Shown here piece after piece: positions 1 through 6,552 of a stretch of 36,770 bases of DNA; positions within the stretch are counted from its first letter, which is position 1, and every line of letters begins with the position of its first letter. A program made the position numbers and the translations under genes. The notes beneath the pieces are model-generated. The model ran no database searches and was not told the DNA's origin. It saw only the letters and a program-made list of their open reading frames with translations. This DNA comes from an uncultured Clostridia bacterium (GTDB lineage Bacteria > Bacillota > Clostridia > Christensenellales > UBA1242), in contig CALWRN010000036.1 in NCBI GenBank assembly GCA_944383975.1, positions 1 through 36,770 on the forward strand. The letters are read 5' to 3'.

Positions 1-88
1 AAAACAATGTAGAAAATAAGATACATAAAGAAACAAAAGCAATCATTATAAATGTTTTAACTTTTGTCATTTTATAATTAGTTTCCAT
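1..88 (-). CDS. 5' end of a membrane or secreted protein (partial, runs off the left edge)
   Basis: Leftward reading frame of 29 codons that stays open to the window edge. The ATG at 86-88 is preceded on its own strand by a good ribosome binding site (AAGGGAG, six bases before the ATG), and a promoter lies further upstream at 111-139. The N-terminus is a short charged stretch (METNYKMTKVK) followed by a hydrophobic run (residues 12-29), so it is either a signal peptide or a first transmembrane helix. An internal Met7 is a possible alternative start but is too far from the ribosome binding site. Nothing can be said about function from so short a piece; family unknown. Confidence 0.65.
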   Translation of the reverse strand, partial: METNYKMTKVKTFIMIAFVSLCILFSTLF

Positions 89-110
89 TTTACTCTCCCT
101 TTTTCTTTTA

Positions 111-139
111 CTTTAACATTTACAAAAAGCTGATGTCAA
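111..139 (-). promoter_or_regulatory. Sigma-A type promoter for the leftward partial gene
   Basis: On the minus strand a perfect TTGACA (134-139) is followed after 17 bp by TTAAAG (111-116); shifting by one gives TAAAGT with an upstream TG (extended -10). The start codon at 88 is about 20 bp from the predicted transcription start. The -35 is strong and the -10 weak. Confidence 0.55.
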
Positions 140-298
140 TTAATAAAGACTTATTGTTCATAAATAATTTAATAAGAATATTAAAATAAATATAATTTAA
201 AAATATAAATATATGCTTATTTATATAATGTTAATTTTTACAATCAATATGTATAATAATTTTTTTTAAAAAGGGTCTTTTATTTTAGAAAATAATAT

Positions 299-306
299 GA
301 TATAAT
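299..306 (+). promoter_or_regulatory. Extended -10 promoter of the 313-948 gene (leaderless)
   Basis: TGATATAAT (TG at 298-299, TATAAT at 301-306) is a consensus extended -10. The start codon of the next gene begins at 313, only six bases after the -10, where transcription itself should begin, and no Shine-Dalgarno sequence is present. The -35 region (TTTTAT, 278-283) is weak, as is common with an extended -10. Confidence 0.6.
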
Positions 307-312
307 CAAATT

Positions 313-948
313 ATGGAAATAAAGGCAATATTAAAATTAGAAAAAAAATATTTAAAACATTGTGATTATGTATTAACTAATGCAAAAGTTTTATACTGGA
401 AAAAAGATTTAAAAACAGAAAAGGTTGACTTAACGCATGAAGATAACAAAGATTTAGTAAATAGAATTTTACTAAGAAATAACATAAGCGATATAAATAA
501 AGCAATTAATCATTATCTTGTTGAAAGATTAAGAAAAGCTAATTTAGAGGTAAAGCCATATATAAAAAATTATTGGAATGAGATAATAGAAGGGTTTGGA
601 TATACGAAGAATAAATATTCAAATCAAAATTCTTTCCATAATACTTTTTTAACAAACAAAGATTCTGCTTTATATAGAAAATTTCCAGATTGCTTAACTG
701 CAGAGTCAATGAAAAATTATATTATTTATTTAAGATATTATTTAAACAATTTGAAGAGTGTGGGACATAAAGAAGCAATAGAAATCACAAAAAAACATTT
801 TGCTGAAGATGAAAGAATTAAAGCATACTATCAAGAACCTGCATTGCCAGATAATTGGTCGGAAATTTATAAACAAATTCAATTTTTAAAATCGCGAGAG
901 CGTTTGCTGGGTGTTGATAGTGAAGATGAATCAGACAAAGAAAAATAA
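313..948 (+). CDS. Unrecognised 211-residue protein, probably cytoplasmic and helical
   Basis: I do not recognise a family. The protein is charged and lysine-rich, with no signal peptide and no membrane segment. Predicted content is mostly helical: residues about 1-75 (Lys/Glu/Leu-rich), a loop rich in Asn/Ser/Tyr around 95-115, a second helical block around 130-170, and an acidic tail (DSEDESDKEK). The ATG at 313 is the only reasonable start, yet no ribosome binding site precedes it: a consensus extended -10 ends at 306, so the mRNA would begin at or one base from the A of the ATG (leaderless). A weak hairpin follows the stop. Codon and base use match the surrounding genes, so there is no sign of recent transfer. 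It is transcribed alone. Confidence 0.75.
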   Translation: MEIKAILKLEKKYLKHCDYVLTNAKVLYWKKDLKTEKVDLTHEDNKDLVNRILLRNNISDINKAINHYLVERLRKANLEVKPYIKNYWNEIIEGFGYTKNKYSNQNSFHNTFLTNKDSALYRKFPDCLTAESMKNYIIYLRYYLNNLKSVGHKEAIEITKKHFAEDERIKAYYQEPALPDNWSEIYKQIQFLKSRERLLGVDSEDESDKEK

Positions 949-949
949 T

Positions 950-977
950 CTAGGGTAAGTCCTAGTTTATTTTTTAT
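950..977 (+). terminator. Possible weak intrinsic terminator
   Basis: CTAGG (950-954) and CCTAG (961-965) form a 5-bp stem with a 6-nt loop, followed by TTTATTTTTTATT. The stem is short, so termination may be partial. Confidence 0.45.
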
Positions 978-1038
978 TAATCATTTTTATTAGCAGTTAG
1001 TCATATTGAAAATTTTATAATTTCAAATATTCTTTTGC

Positions 1039-1067
1039 TTTACAAAAACACTAAATTTTGTTATTCT
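1039..1067 (+). promoter_or_regulatory. Promoter of the guanylate-kinase-like gene
   Basis: TTTACA (1039-1044), 17-bp spacer, TATTCT (1062-1067) with a TG one base before it (extended -10). The start codon at 1090 follows after a short leader carrying AAGGAG. Confidence 0.6.
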
Positions 1068-1089
1068 ATTGCAAAAAAAAGGAGAATTT

Positions 1090-1659
1090 ATGTTTGTTGC
1101 TATATCAGGAATATCTGCAAGTGGGAAAAATACGGTTATTCAAAAATTAATTGAAAGAAGAAAAAATTTAAAGGTTCTAAAAAAGTCTTCATGCACGACG
1201 AGAACTCCACGAAATACCGATAAAGATTTTGAAACATACAATTATTTGACAAAGGAAGAATTTGAAAAAGGTATAAAAGACGGCATCTTTATTGAGCATG
1301 AACTTGTTCATGAAAATTATTATGGAACATTAAAGTCTGCATTTAATAAAGTTATTGAAGATAAAGACAATGATTATATGCGAGATATAGATGTTAAAGG
1401 GACTGTAAATTTAAAAAAATATTTACAGGGAAAAGCGAAAATGGTTTCAATATTTTTAGATGCACCAGACGAGATATTAAAAGATAGATTAAAAAATCGT
1501 GGTGAAAGTGAAGAACAAATATTGAAAAGGCTTTCAAGAAGTGACCTTGAAAGAAGTTATAAAAATCACTACGATTTAGTTATAGAAAATATTGATTTAG
1601 AAAAAACATTAAAAACAATAATTGATTTTTTAGATAAGGAAAGAAAAAATTTAAAATAA
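1090..1659 (+). CDS. Guanylate kinase-like protein (divergent Gmk)
   Basis: Guanylate kinases phosphorylate GMP to GDP with ATP. The start is placed at the ATG at 1090, six bases after AGGAG, rather than the upstream in-frame TTG at 1069; this gives 189 residues, close to the usual 190-210. Visible family features: a P-loop GISASGKNT near residues 7-15 (family form GPSGxGKGT), the GMP-binding segment with TTRTPR and an NYYGT motif, DIDVKG in place of the usual DIDVQG, and RLKNRGESEEQILKRL as the lid region. The P-loop is unusual (Ala for Gly, Asn after the Lys) and the sequence is clearly more diverged than a housekeeping Gmk, so it may be a paralogue; the window cannot show whether another gmk exists. 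It has its own promoter and is followed 76 bp later by a MazG-like gene, another nucleotide-metabolism protein. Confidence 0.75.
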   Translation: MFVAISGISASGKNTVIQKLIERRKNLKVLKKSSCTTRTPRNTDKDFETYNYLTKEEFEKGIKDGIFIEHELVHENYYGTLKSAFNKVIEDKDNDYMRDIDVKGTVNLKKYLQGKAKMVSIFLDAPDEILKDRLKNRGESEEQILKRLSRSDLERSYKNHYDLVIENIDLEKTLKTIIDFLDKERKNLK

Positions 1660-1735
1660 TCATTAAGTTTATATAAATTAGTTTAATTTGATGCTAAAGT
1701 GTATTATAATTTACATTTGAAGAAGGGGAAATAAA

Positions 1736-2044
1736 ATGGTTGATTTAAATGAGTTACAAAAGAGAATCTATGAAAACAAGGTGAAAAAGGGATTTAATTT
1801 AACAGATATTTGCAAAGAGTTTTGCTATATTTATGGAGAGGTTGGAGAAGCTTTTGAAGCTTATAATAAACATTATGACAAAAAAGAATTAGGAAAAGAA
1901 TTTGCAGATATTGCCATTTATCTTTTAGGACTTTGTGAAATTTTAGGATTTTCATTGGAAGATGAGATTTTAAAGAAAGTTAAAATAAATGAAAAAAGAG
2001 TCTATGTTGACGGAAAAAAGATAGAACCAGATGAAGAAAATTAA
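1736..2044 (+). CDS. MazG-like nucleotide pyrophosphohydrolase
   Basis: A 102-residue all-alpha NTP-PPase of the MazG/dUTPase superfamily, which hydrolyses nucleoside triphosphates to monophosphate plus pyrophosphate. The metal-binding pattern is visible: GEVGEAFEA (ExxE) near residues 35-43 and KEFADIAIYLLG (ExxD) near residues 54-65. The single short domain is typical of the small MazG-like proteins that clean up non-canonical nucleotides; the substrate cannot be told. The ribosome binding site AAGGGG and a TATAAT (1705-1710) precede it, and a strong terminator follows directly after the stop. It lies next to the guanylate-kinase-like gene, so both may serve nucleotide pool control, but each has its own promoter. 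Confidence 0.8.
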   Translation: MVDLNELQKRIYENKVKKGFNLTDICKEFCYIYGEVGEAFEAYNKHYDKKELGKEFADIAIYLLGLCEILGFSLEDEILKKVKINEKRVYVDGKKIEPDEEN

Positions 2045-2070
2045 GCGAACAAAATGTTCGCTTTTTATTT
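2045..2070 (+). terminator. Intrinsic terminator after the MazG-like gene
   Basis: GCGAACA / TGTTCGC (2045-2051, 2055-2061), 7-bp perfect stem with an AAA loop, followed by a T-run. It begins at the base after the stop codon. Confidence 0.9.
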
Positions 2071-2162
2071 TAGTAAAAATATAAAATGGATATATTCCGA
2101 TTTGTATTTTGAATTAATGTATATATATTGGATTTTACAAAATTTAATCTTTTTATATATGA

Positions 2163-2208
2163 TCCGACACTTTATTATTAAAAAGAAATTTATTATTAAT
2201 TATATAAT
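2163..2208 (+). promoter_or_regulatory. spoIIE promoter region with a possible Spo0A box
   Basis: TCCGACA (2163-2169) differs by one base from the 0A-box TTCGACA, and TATAAT (2203-2208) lies 33 bp downstream, 18 bp before the spoIIE start. spoIIE is a known Spo0A target in Bacillus, which makes the match plausible, but a single 6/7 match in AT-rich DNA is weak evidence. Confidence 0.35.
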
Positions 2209-2226
2209 TTAAGTTATGGAGAATTT

Positions 2227-4503
2227 ATGAAAAGCAAGTTTAATTTTGTTATTTTATTCTTAAGCTATACATTGTTATTTTTTATTCTTTCAAGAGCAAG
2301 TATATATGGAGTGATTTTTCCGTTTGCTTATTCAATGTTTTTTGCATTAGCTTGGGTAAATCAAAAAGTATGGCTATTAATTCCTTCATATATAATTGGA
2401 GCAATTGCAAACAATTATCATTTTGAAGGAATTATATCATGCTTGGTTACTATTTTTATGTTGGCTTTGCCATATTATATTCATTTAGTTGCAAAGAAAC
2501 CAATGAAAAAATGGGAGCTTTTTATTTATGCCGGATTAAGTCAAGTTGCATATTTAATTTTCAACATATTAGGTGGCGAAAATCCTATTTACTATATTGG
2601 GACAATTTTATTAGGACTTCTCTTTTTATTCATTTCCATATCAATATTTGAACCACTGATTATAAGGGGAATGAGATATAAACTTACAACTTCTGAACTT
2701 GTTTGTGGTGCAATTGTATTAATGGGCATTAGTGATGGTCTTTCAACTTGTGATATTTATGGATTTTCTTTGCTAAAGTTAGTTGTTTCATTTTTGATAC
2801 TATCTATATCATATACATCAAATATTTCTTATACAATTTTATTTTCATCAATAATGGGGCTTGGCACACTATTAAGAACGAATAATCCGATATTTATTGC
2901 TCCTTTTATGATTTGGACACTTGCAATTATTATATTTAGAATGAGAAATAGAATTTTTCCAGCAATAGCTATGATTGCAAGTGAGATGCTTATAGTTTAT
3001 TATTTTGAATTATATTATTCAAATTCTGTAATCACATTTATTCCAGTTATTGTAAGTGCTTTGATTTTTATTATAATACCAACTAAAATATATGATGAAA
3101 TATCAGTATTGCTTTCTAATAATAATGAAAGACTAGCAATGAAAAATATTGTTAATAAAAATAGAGAATTTCTATATAGAAGACTTAACAACTTGTCTGA
3201 AGTTTTCTATGATATGAATCAGGTTTTCAGAAAACTTATAAAAAGAAATATGAATGAAGAAGAAGTCAAAGATATGCTTTATGAAGAGATTAAAGCTTCA
3301 GTTTGCAATGGTTGTCCAGAGCAAAAACATTGTCATCGCACTTTCAATGATGATACAAAAAGGATATTTAAAGAACTTATAACCATAGCATTTGAAAGAG
3401 GAAGAATAACACTGCTAGACCTTCCAAGCTATCTATCTTCTCGCTGTGGGAAAGCCAATTATTTGATAAGCGAGATAAACACACTCACAAAGCAATATAA
3501 ATCATATTCACAATTGGTTGGAAATGTTGACACAAGCAAGCTTCTTATTTCAGACCAGTTATCTGGCATTTCAGGAATTATGAAAAGTTTAGCAAGCGAA
3601 GTTGATAGCAATATTTCATTTGATAATGTGAGAGAAAACAAACTGATAGAAGAACTTGCAAGCAATAATATTATTTGTGCAGATGCTGTGGTTTATGAGC
3701 AAGATGCAAGAACAACAATGACATCAGTGATTGTTCGTGAAGAAGATGTGAATAAATTGAAATTACAGCAAGTCGTTTCAAAAATTTGTGGTAATAAGAT
3801 GACAATATTTGAAACCTATCCTACCGTGAAAGCGGGGCTTATCAATGTGAATTTAAAAACAGCACCAATGTATGATTGCTTATTTGGTTTAGCCAGTCAA
3901 CCTAAAAGTGGAAATAATGTGTCAGGAGATTGCCATAGCATTGAAAGACTTGATGGAGAAAAATTCATGTTTGCAATTTGCGATGGAATGGGAAGTGGAA
4001 AAGAGGCAGGAGAAAAATCTGAAACTGCAATAAATCTAGTTGAAGGTTTTTATAAGGCTGGCTTTGAAAATGAAATAATATTATCATCTGTTAATAAACT
4101 TCTAAACCTTGAAAGTGATGATATTTTTTCAACAATTGATATTTGTGTTATAGATTTAAAAAACGGAATAGCCGATTTTGTAAAAATGGGAAGTGCGTCA
4201 TCATTTATTAGAAGTCAAGATGAATGTAAGATAATAGAATGTGAAGCTTTGCCAATAGGGGTTTTACAAGATATATCACCAATGACTAAAAAAATTGTAT
4301 TAAAAGATAAAGATTTTATTATTTTATGTTCAGATGGAATAACGGATACTTTTGGAAGTGACCAAGAAATGAAAGATTTTATTCTGACAATAAAGACAGC
4401 AAACCCACAAGAATTTGCAGATAAAATTTTAGAGAAAGCTCTTGCCAATAACAACGGATATGCTGTTGATGATATGACATGTTTGGTTGTCAAAATTTTT
4501 TAA
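2227..4503 (+). CDS. spoIIE: Stage II sporulation protein E (membrane PP2C phosphatase)
   Basis: SpoIIE dephosphorylates SpoIIAA at the asymmetric septum, releasing sigma-F in the forespore; it also helps place the polar septum. The 758-residue protein has the full plan: about ten hydrophobic helices in residues 1-285, a central regulatory region with a Cys/His cluster (CNGCPEQKHC, residues 360-369), and a C-terminal PP2C domain (about 550-758) with the metal-binding aspartates in SGDCHS (Asp568), DGMGSGK (586-592), CSDGITD and VDDMT. It is slightly shorter than the roughly 800-residue Bacillus protein. GGAG lies before the ATG at 2227. tilS follows, the usual order in spore formers, but a terminator separates the two here and tilS has its own promoter. 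Its presence argues that the organism or a recent ancestor sporulates. Confidence 0.95.
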   Translation: MKSKFNFVILFLSYTLLFFILSRASIYGVIFPFAYSMFFALAWVNQKVWLLIPSYIIGAIANNYHFEGIISCLVTIFMLALPYYIHLVAKKPMKKWELFIYAGLSQVAYLIFNILGGENPIYYIGTILLGLLFLFISISIFEPLIIRGMRYKLTTSELVCGAIVLMGISDGLSTCDIYGFSLLKLVVSFLILSISYTSNISYTILFSSIMGLGTLLRTNNPIFIAPFMIWTLAIIIFRMRNRIFPAIAMIASEMLIVYYFELYYSNSVITFIPVIVSALIFIIIPTKIYDEISVLLSNNNERLAMKNIVNKNREFLYRRLNNLSEVFYDMNQVFRKLIKRNMNEEEVKDMLYEEIKASVCNGCPEQKHCHRTFNDDTKRIFKELITIAFERGRITLLDLPSYLSSRCGKANYLISEINTLTKQYKSYSQLVGNVDTSKLLISDQLSGISGIMKSLASEVDSNISFDNVRENKLIEELASNNIICADAVVYEQDARTTMTSVIVREEDVNKLKLQQVVSKICGNKMTIFETYPTVKAGLINVNLKTAPMYDCLFGLASQPKSGNNVSGDCHSIERLDGEKFMFAICDGMGSGKEAGEKSETAINLVEGFYKAGFENEIILSSVNKLLNLESDDIFSTIDICVIDLKNGIADFVKMGSASSFIRSQDECKIIECEALPIGVLQDISPMTKKIVLKDKDFIILCSDGITDTFGSDQEMKDFILTIKTANPQEFADKILEKALANNNGYAVDDMTCLVVKIF

Positions 4504-4526
4504 GTGCATTTTAGATGCACTTTTTT
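4502..4526 (+). terminator. Intrinsic terminator after spoIIE
   Basis: GTGCAT (4504-4509) / ATGCAC (4515-4520) with flanking A/T pairs, TTTAG loop, then six T. It overlaps the spoIIE stop codon. Confidence 0.9.
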
Positions 4527-4632
4527 ATAACTCATATTTAAGCAAAATTAACAAAAAAACACTAAATTTTAATAAAAAAATAACAAAAATATAAAAAATA
4601 TTATAAATTTTTATTTTTATATATAAATCATA

Positions 4633-4661
4633 TTGCAAGCAAAAATAAATTATTGTATAAT
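4633..4661 (+). promoter_or_regulatory. tilS promoter
   Basis: TTGCAA (4633-4638), exactly 17 bp, TATAAT (4656-4661); the start codon follows 26 bp after the -10 with TTAGGAG in between. Confidence 0.8.
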
Positions 4662-4687
4662 ATTGATAGAAAATTTAGGAGTATAAA

Positions 4688-6016
4688 ATGCTTAATTGTG
4701 AAAATTTTATAATTGAAAATAATTTATTTAAGAGTGGCGAAATAATTGGTGTTGGATGTAGCGGTGGAAGCGACTCTTTGGCATTACTTCATTATCTTGC
4801 AAGTAATCAAGAAAAATTTGATATTGAAGTTGTAGCAATTCATGTTGATCATGAAATTCGTGAAAACAGTTATATTGATGCAGATTTTGTTAAAGACAAA
4901 GCACGCGAGCTGGGAGTAAGATTTTATAAGTTTAGGGTAGATGCACCTAAAATTGCAAAAGAAAAAGGAATAAGCATTGAAACAGCAGCAAGAGAAGCAA
5001 GATATGGGGTTTTCAAAACTCTTTTAAATAAAGGATTGATTGATAAAATTGCACTAGCTCACCATGTTTCAGATCAAGCAGAAACAATTTTAATGCATTT
5101 ATTTAGAGGCTCTGGAATTACTGGGGCTAAGGGAATGAGCCCTATAAGCGATAAAGTATATGTAAGACCTTTCTTAAATACTACAAAAGAAGAAATATTA
5201 CAATATTTGGCAGAGAACCACTTAGATTATTGCGAAGATGAAACTAATGGTGATATAAGTTATAATAGAAATTTTGTTCGTAATGTTTTGATGAAAGAGA
5301 TAAAATCTCGTTGGCCAAACGCTGAACAATCTTTAGTTAATTTTGCAAAATCGGTTAGAGAAGATGATGAATATATAAATAAACAGATTTATGCAGAGGC
5401 AATTATAACTGAAGATAAAGTGGTAAAAATTCCAACATCATACTTTTTATATGATAAAGCCCTTGTAAGCAGAATTATTTTTAGGGCAGTAAAGTCAATT
5501 GGAATAAATCAAGATATTGAAAGAAAACATATAGAGGCTATCACCGATCTTGCACTGAATGGTGAAAATGGGAAAAGATTATATTTACCTTTTGAAGCCA
5601 TTGCAATTAAAGAATATGACTATTTAACTATATATAATAGACATAAAGAAGAAGTCAAATTTGAGCAAGAGTTAAAGTCGGGAGAGTTTGATGTTCCAAA
5701 CTTTGGGAAATTAATAGTAAAGAGAGTAAAAGATTTCAACATTAATCCAGGGCAATTATTAATAGACTATAGAAAAGTTCCTAAAGATGCAAAATGGAGA
5801 TTTAGACAAGATGGAGATGTGTTCACAAAATTTGGTGGTGGGACAAAAAAACTTAAATCTTATATGATAGATAAGAAAATTCCTTTAAGATTAAGAGATT
5901 ATATTCCAGTGCTTGCAAGTGGGAATGAAGTATTTGCAATTGCAGGTGTTGAAATTTCTGACAAGGTGAAAGTAGAAGATGTGCCAACAGCATATTTGAT
6001 TGAAGTTAAAAAATAA
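4688..6016 (+). CDS. tilS: tRNA(Ile)-lysidine synthetase
   Basis: TilS ligates lysine to C34 of the CAT-anticodon tRNA-Ile, changing its decoding from AUG to AUA. It is essential in nearly all bacteria and matters especially here because AUA codons are abundant. The N-terminal PP-loop ATP pyrophosphatase domain shows SGGSDS (residues 25-30), HVDHEIR and the RNFVRN motif near residue 195. The length of 442 residues includes the C-terminal TilS substrate-binding domains (the stretch with WRFRQDGD and IPLRLRDYIPVL). The ribosome binding site TAGGAG precedes the ATG. In many Firmicutes the order is spoIIE-tilS-hpt-ftsH; here hpt and ftsH are missing after tilS, and a terminator followed by the SAM riboswitch takes their place. 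Confidence 0.95.
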   Translation: MLNCENFIIENNLFKSGEIIGVGCSGGSDSLALLHYLASNQEKFDIEVVAIHVDHEIRENSYIDADFVKDKARELGVRFYKFRVDAPKIAKEKGISIETAAREARYGVFKTLLNKGLIDKIALAHHVSDQAETILMHLFRGSGITGAKGMSPISDKVYVRPFLNTTKEEILQYLAENHLDYCEDETNGDISYNRNFVRNVLMKEIKSRWPNAEQSLVNFAKSVREDDEYINKQIYAEAIITEDKVVKIPTSYFLYDKALVSRIIFRAVKSIGINQDIERKHIEAITDLALNGENGKRLYLPFEAIAIKEYDYLTIYNRHKEEVKFEQELKSGEFDVPNFGKLIVKRVKDFNINPGQLLIDYRKVPKDAKWRFRQDGDVFTKFGGGTKKLKSYMIDKKIPLRLRDYIPVLASGNEVFAIAGVEISDKVKVEDVPTAYLIEVKK

Positions 6017-6017
6017 C

Positions 6018-6048
6018 AAAAAAGCACTTTTAACTAAAGTGCTTTTTA
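6018..6048 (+). terminator. Intrinsic terminator after tilS
   Basis: AAAGCACTTT (6021-6030) / AAAGTGCTTT (6036-6045), 10-bp perfect stem with TAACT loop and a T-run; it could work in both directions. Confidence 0.9.
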
Positions 6049-6076
6049 TATTTTTTAAAAAATTTTTCATTTAAAG

Positions 6077-6105
6077 TTGCAAAAATAATCTTAATTTAAT
6101 ATAAT
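6077..6105 (+). promoter_or_regulatory. Promoter of the SAM-riboswitch/metK operon
   Basis: TTGCAA (6077-6082), 17-bp spacer, TATAAT (6100-6105). Predicted start near 6112, immediately before the aptamer. Confidence 0.85.
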
Positions 6106-6110
6106 TGTAA

Positions 6111-6196
6111 TATCCATAAAGAGTGTGCGAGGGACAGCCCCTTTGACCACACAGCAACCTGATTCTTTTCAAGGTGCTAAAGGCTGACCGATGGTA
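6111..6196 (+). ncRNA. SAM riboswitch aptamer (S-box / SAM-I family, short P4 variant)
   Basis: The conserved core is plain: AAGAG before P2, GAGGGACAGCCC (6129-6140), TTTGACC, AGCAACC, the P3 arms CCT...AAGG and GGTGCTAA (6173-6180). P2 is closed by TGTG / CACA. P1 is short: CCAT (6114-6117) with ATGG (6191-6194). P4 seems reduced to GG-CTGA-CC (6182-6189), much shorter than in textbook S-box aptamers, which suggests a variant of the SAM-I/SAM-IV clan. The S-box binds S-adenosylmethionine and switches off methionine/SAM genes; the metK gene downstream fits that role. Confidence 0.9.
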
Positions 6197-6242
6197 GAGT
6201 TATATTTAAGAGTAATCCCATCGGAGACGATGGGGTTTTTTA
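6188..6242 (+). promoter_or_regulatory. SAM riboswitch expression platform (antiterminator / terminator)
   Basis: Terminator: CCCATCG (6217-6223), GAGA loop, CGATGGG (6228-6234), then GTTTTTT. Antiterminator: CCGATGG (6188-6194) is complementary to CCATCGG (6218-6224) and would destroy the terminator stem. The ATGG of this strand is also the 3' arm of P1, so SAM binding (P1 formed) frees the terminator: a transcriptional OFF switch. A further segment, CTCTTTATGGA (6249-6259), beyond the T-run is a perfect complement of the aptamer 5' end (6113-6123). Confidence 0.85.
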
Positions 6243-6282
6243 TTCAATCTCTTTATGGAAATAAATTTCAAAAGGAGATAAT

Positions 6283-6552
6283 ATGAAAAATTTAAATGAA
6301 ATTTTAAAAAGCAACAAACAGGTTTGGTTTGAGATTGAGAAAAAGGACCTACAAAATTTTTTACAATTTGCAAAAAATAATGGTTGCAAATGGATTGGTG
6401 GAGATGAAATTGATGTTTCAAAAGATAAATGTGGAAATCATATGGGAATAGGAAACGAAAAGGAATTAGGATTTGTATCTATGATGTGTTGGGTTTTAAA
6501 CTCAGATGAAAGAGTTGTTAAATTGAAATTTAGTGAACTAAAGGAGATGTAA
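6283..6552 (+). CDS. Unrecognised 89-residue protein under SAM riboswitch control
   Basis: I do not recognise the family. It is a soluble, charged small protein without signal peptide; the N-terminal half is helical (KKDLQNFLQFAKNNGCKW), followed by two short stretches that look like beta strands with a Trp-Ile-Gly-Gly turn, and a Cys at 29, 41 and 63. The start has a strong AAAGGAG nine bases upstream. Its last codons contain the ribosome binding site of metK, whose ATG begins at the base after the TAA, so the two are translationally adjacent and share the SAM riboswitch. This arrangement implies a role in or around SAM or methionine metabolism, but the sequence itself gives no chemistry. 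Its frame and base use look like a real gene. Confidence 0.75.
   Translation: MKNLNEILKSNKQVWFEIEKKDLQNFLQFAKNNGCKWIGGDEIDVSKDKCGNHMGIGNEKELGFVSMMCWVLNSDERVVKLKFSELKEM

Noticed and set aside
1069..1089. Upstream TTG start for the guanylate-kinase-like gene
   Set aside because: The AGGAG site and the family N-terminus place the start at the ATG at 1090.
4215..4493. 92-codon reading frame on the minus strand
   Set aside because: Lies fully inside spoIIE, has no ribosome binding site and is a by-product of the codon bias on the other strand.
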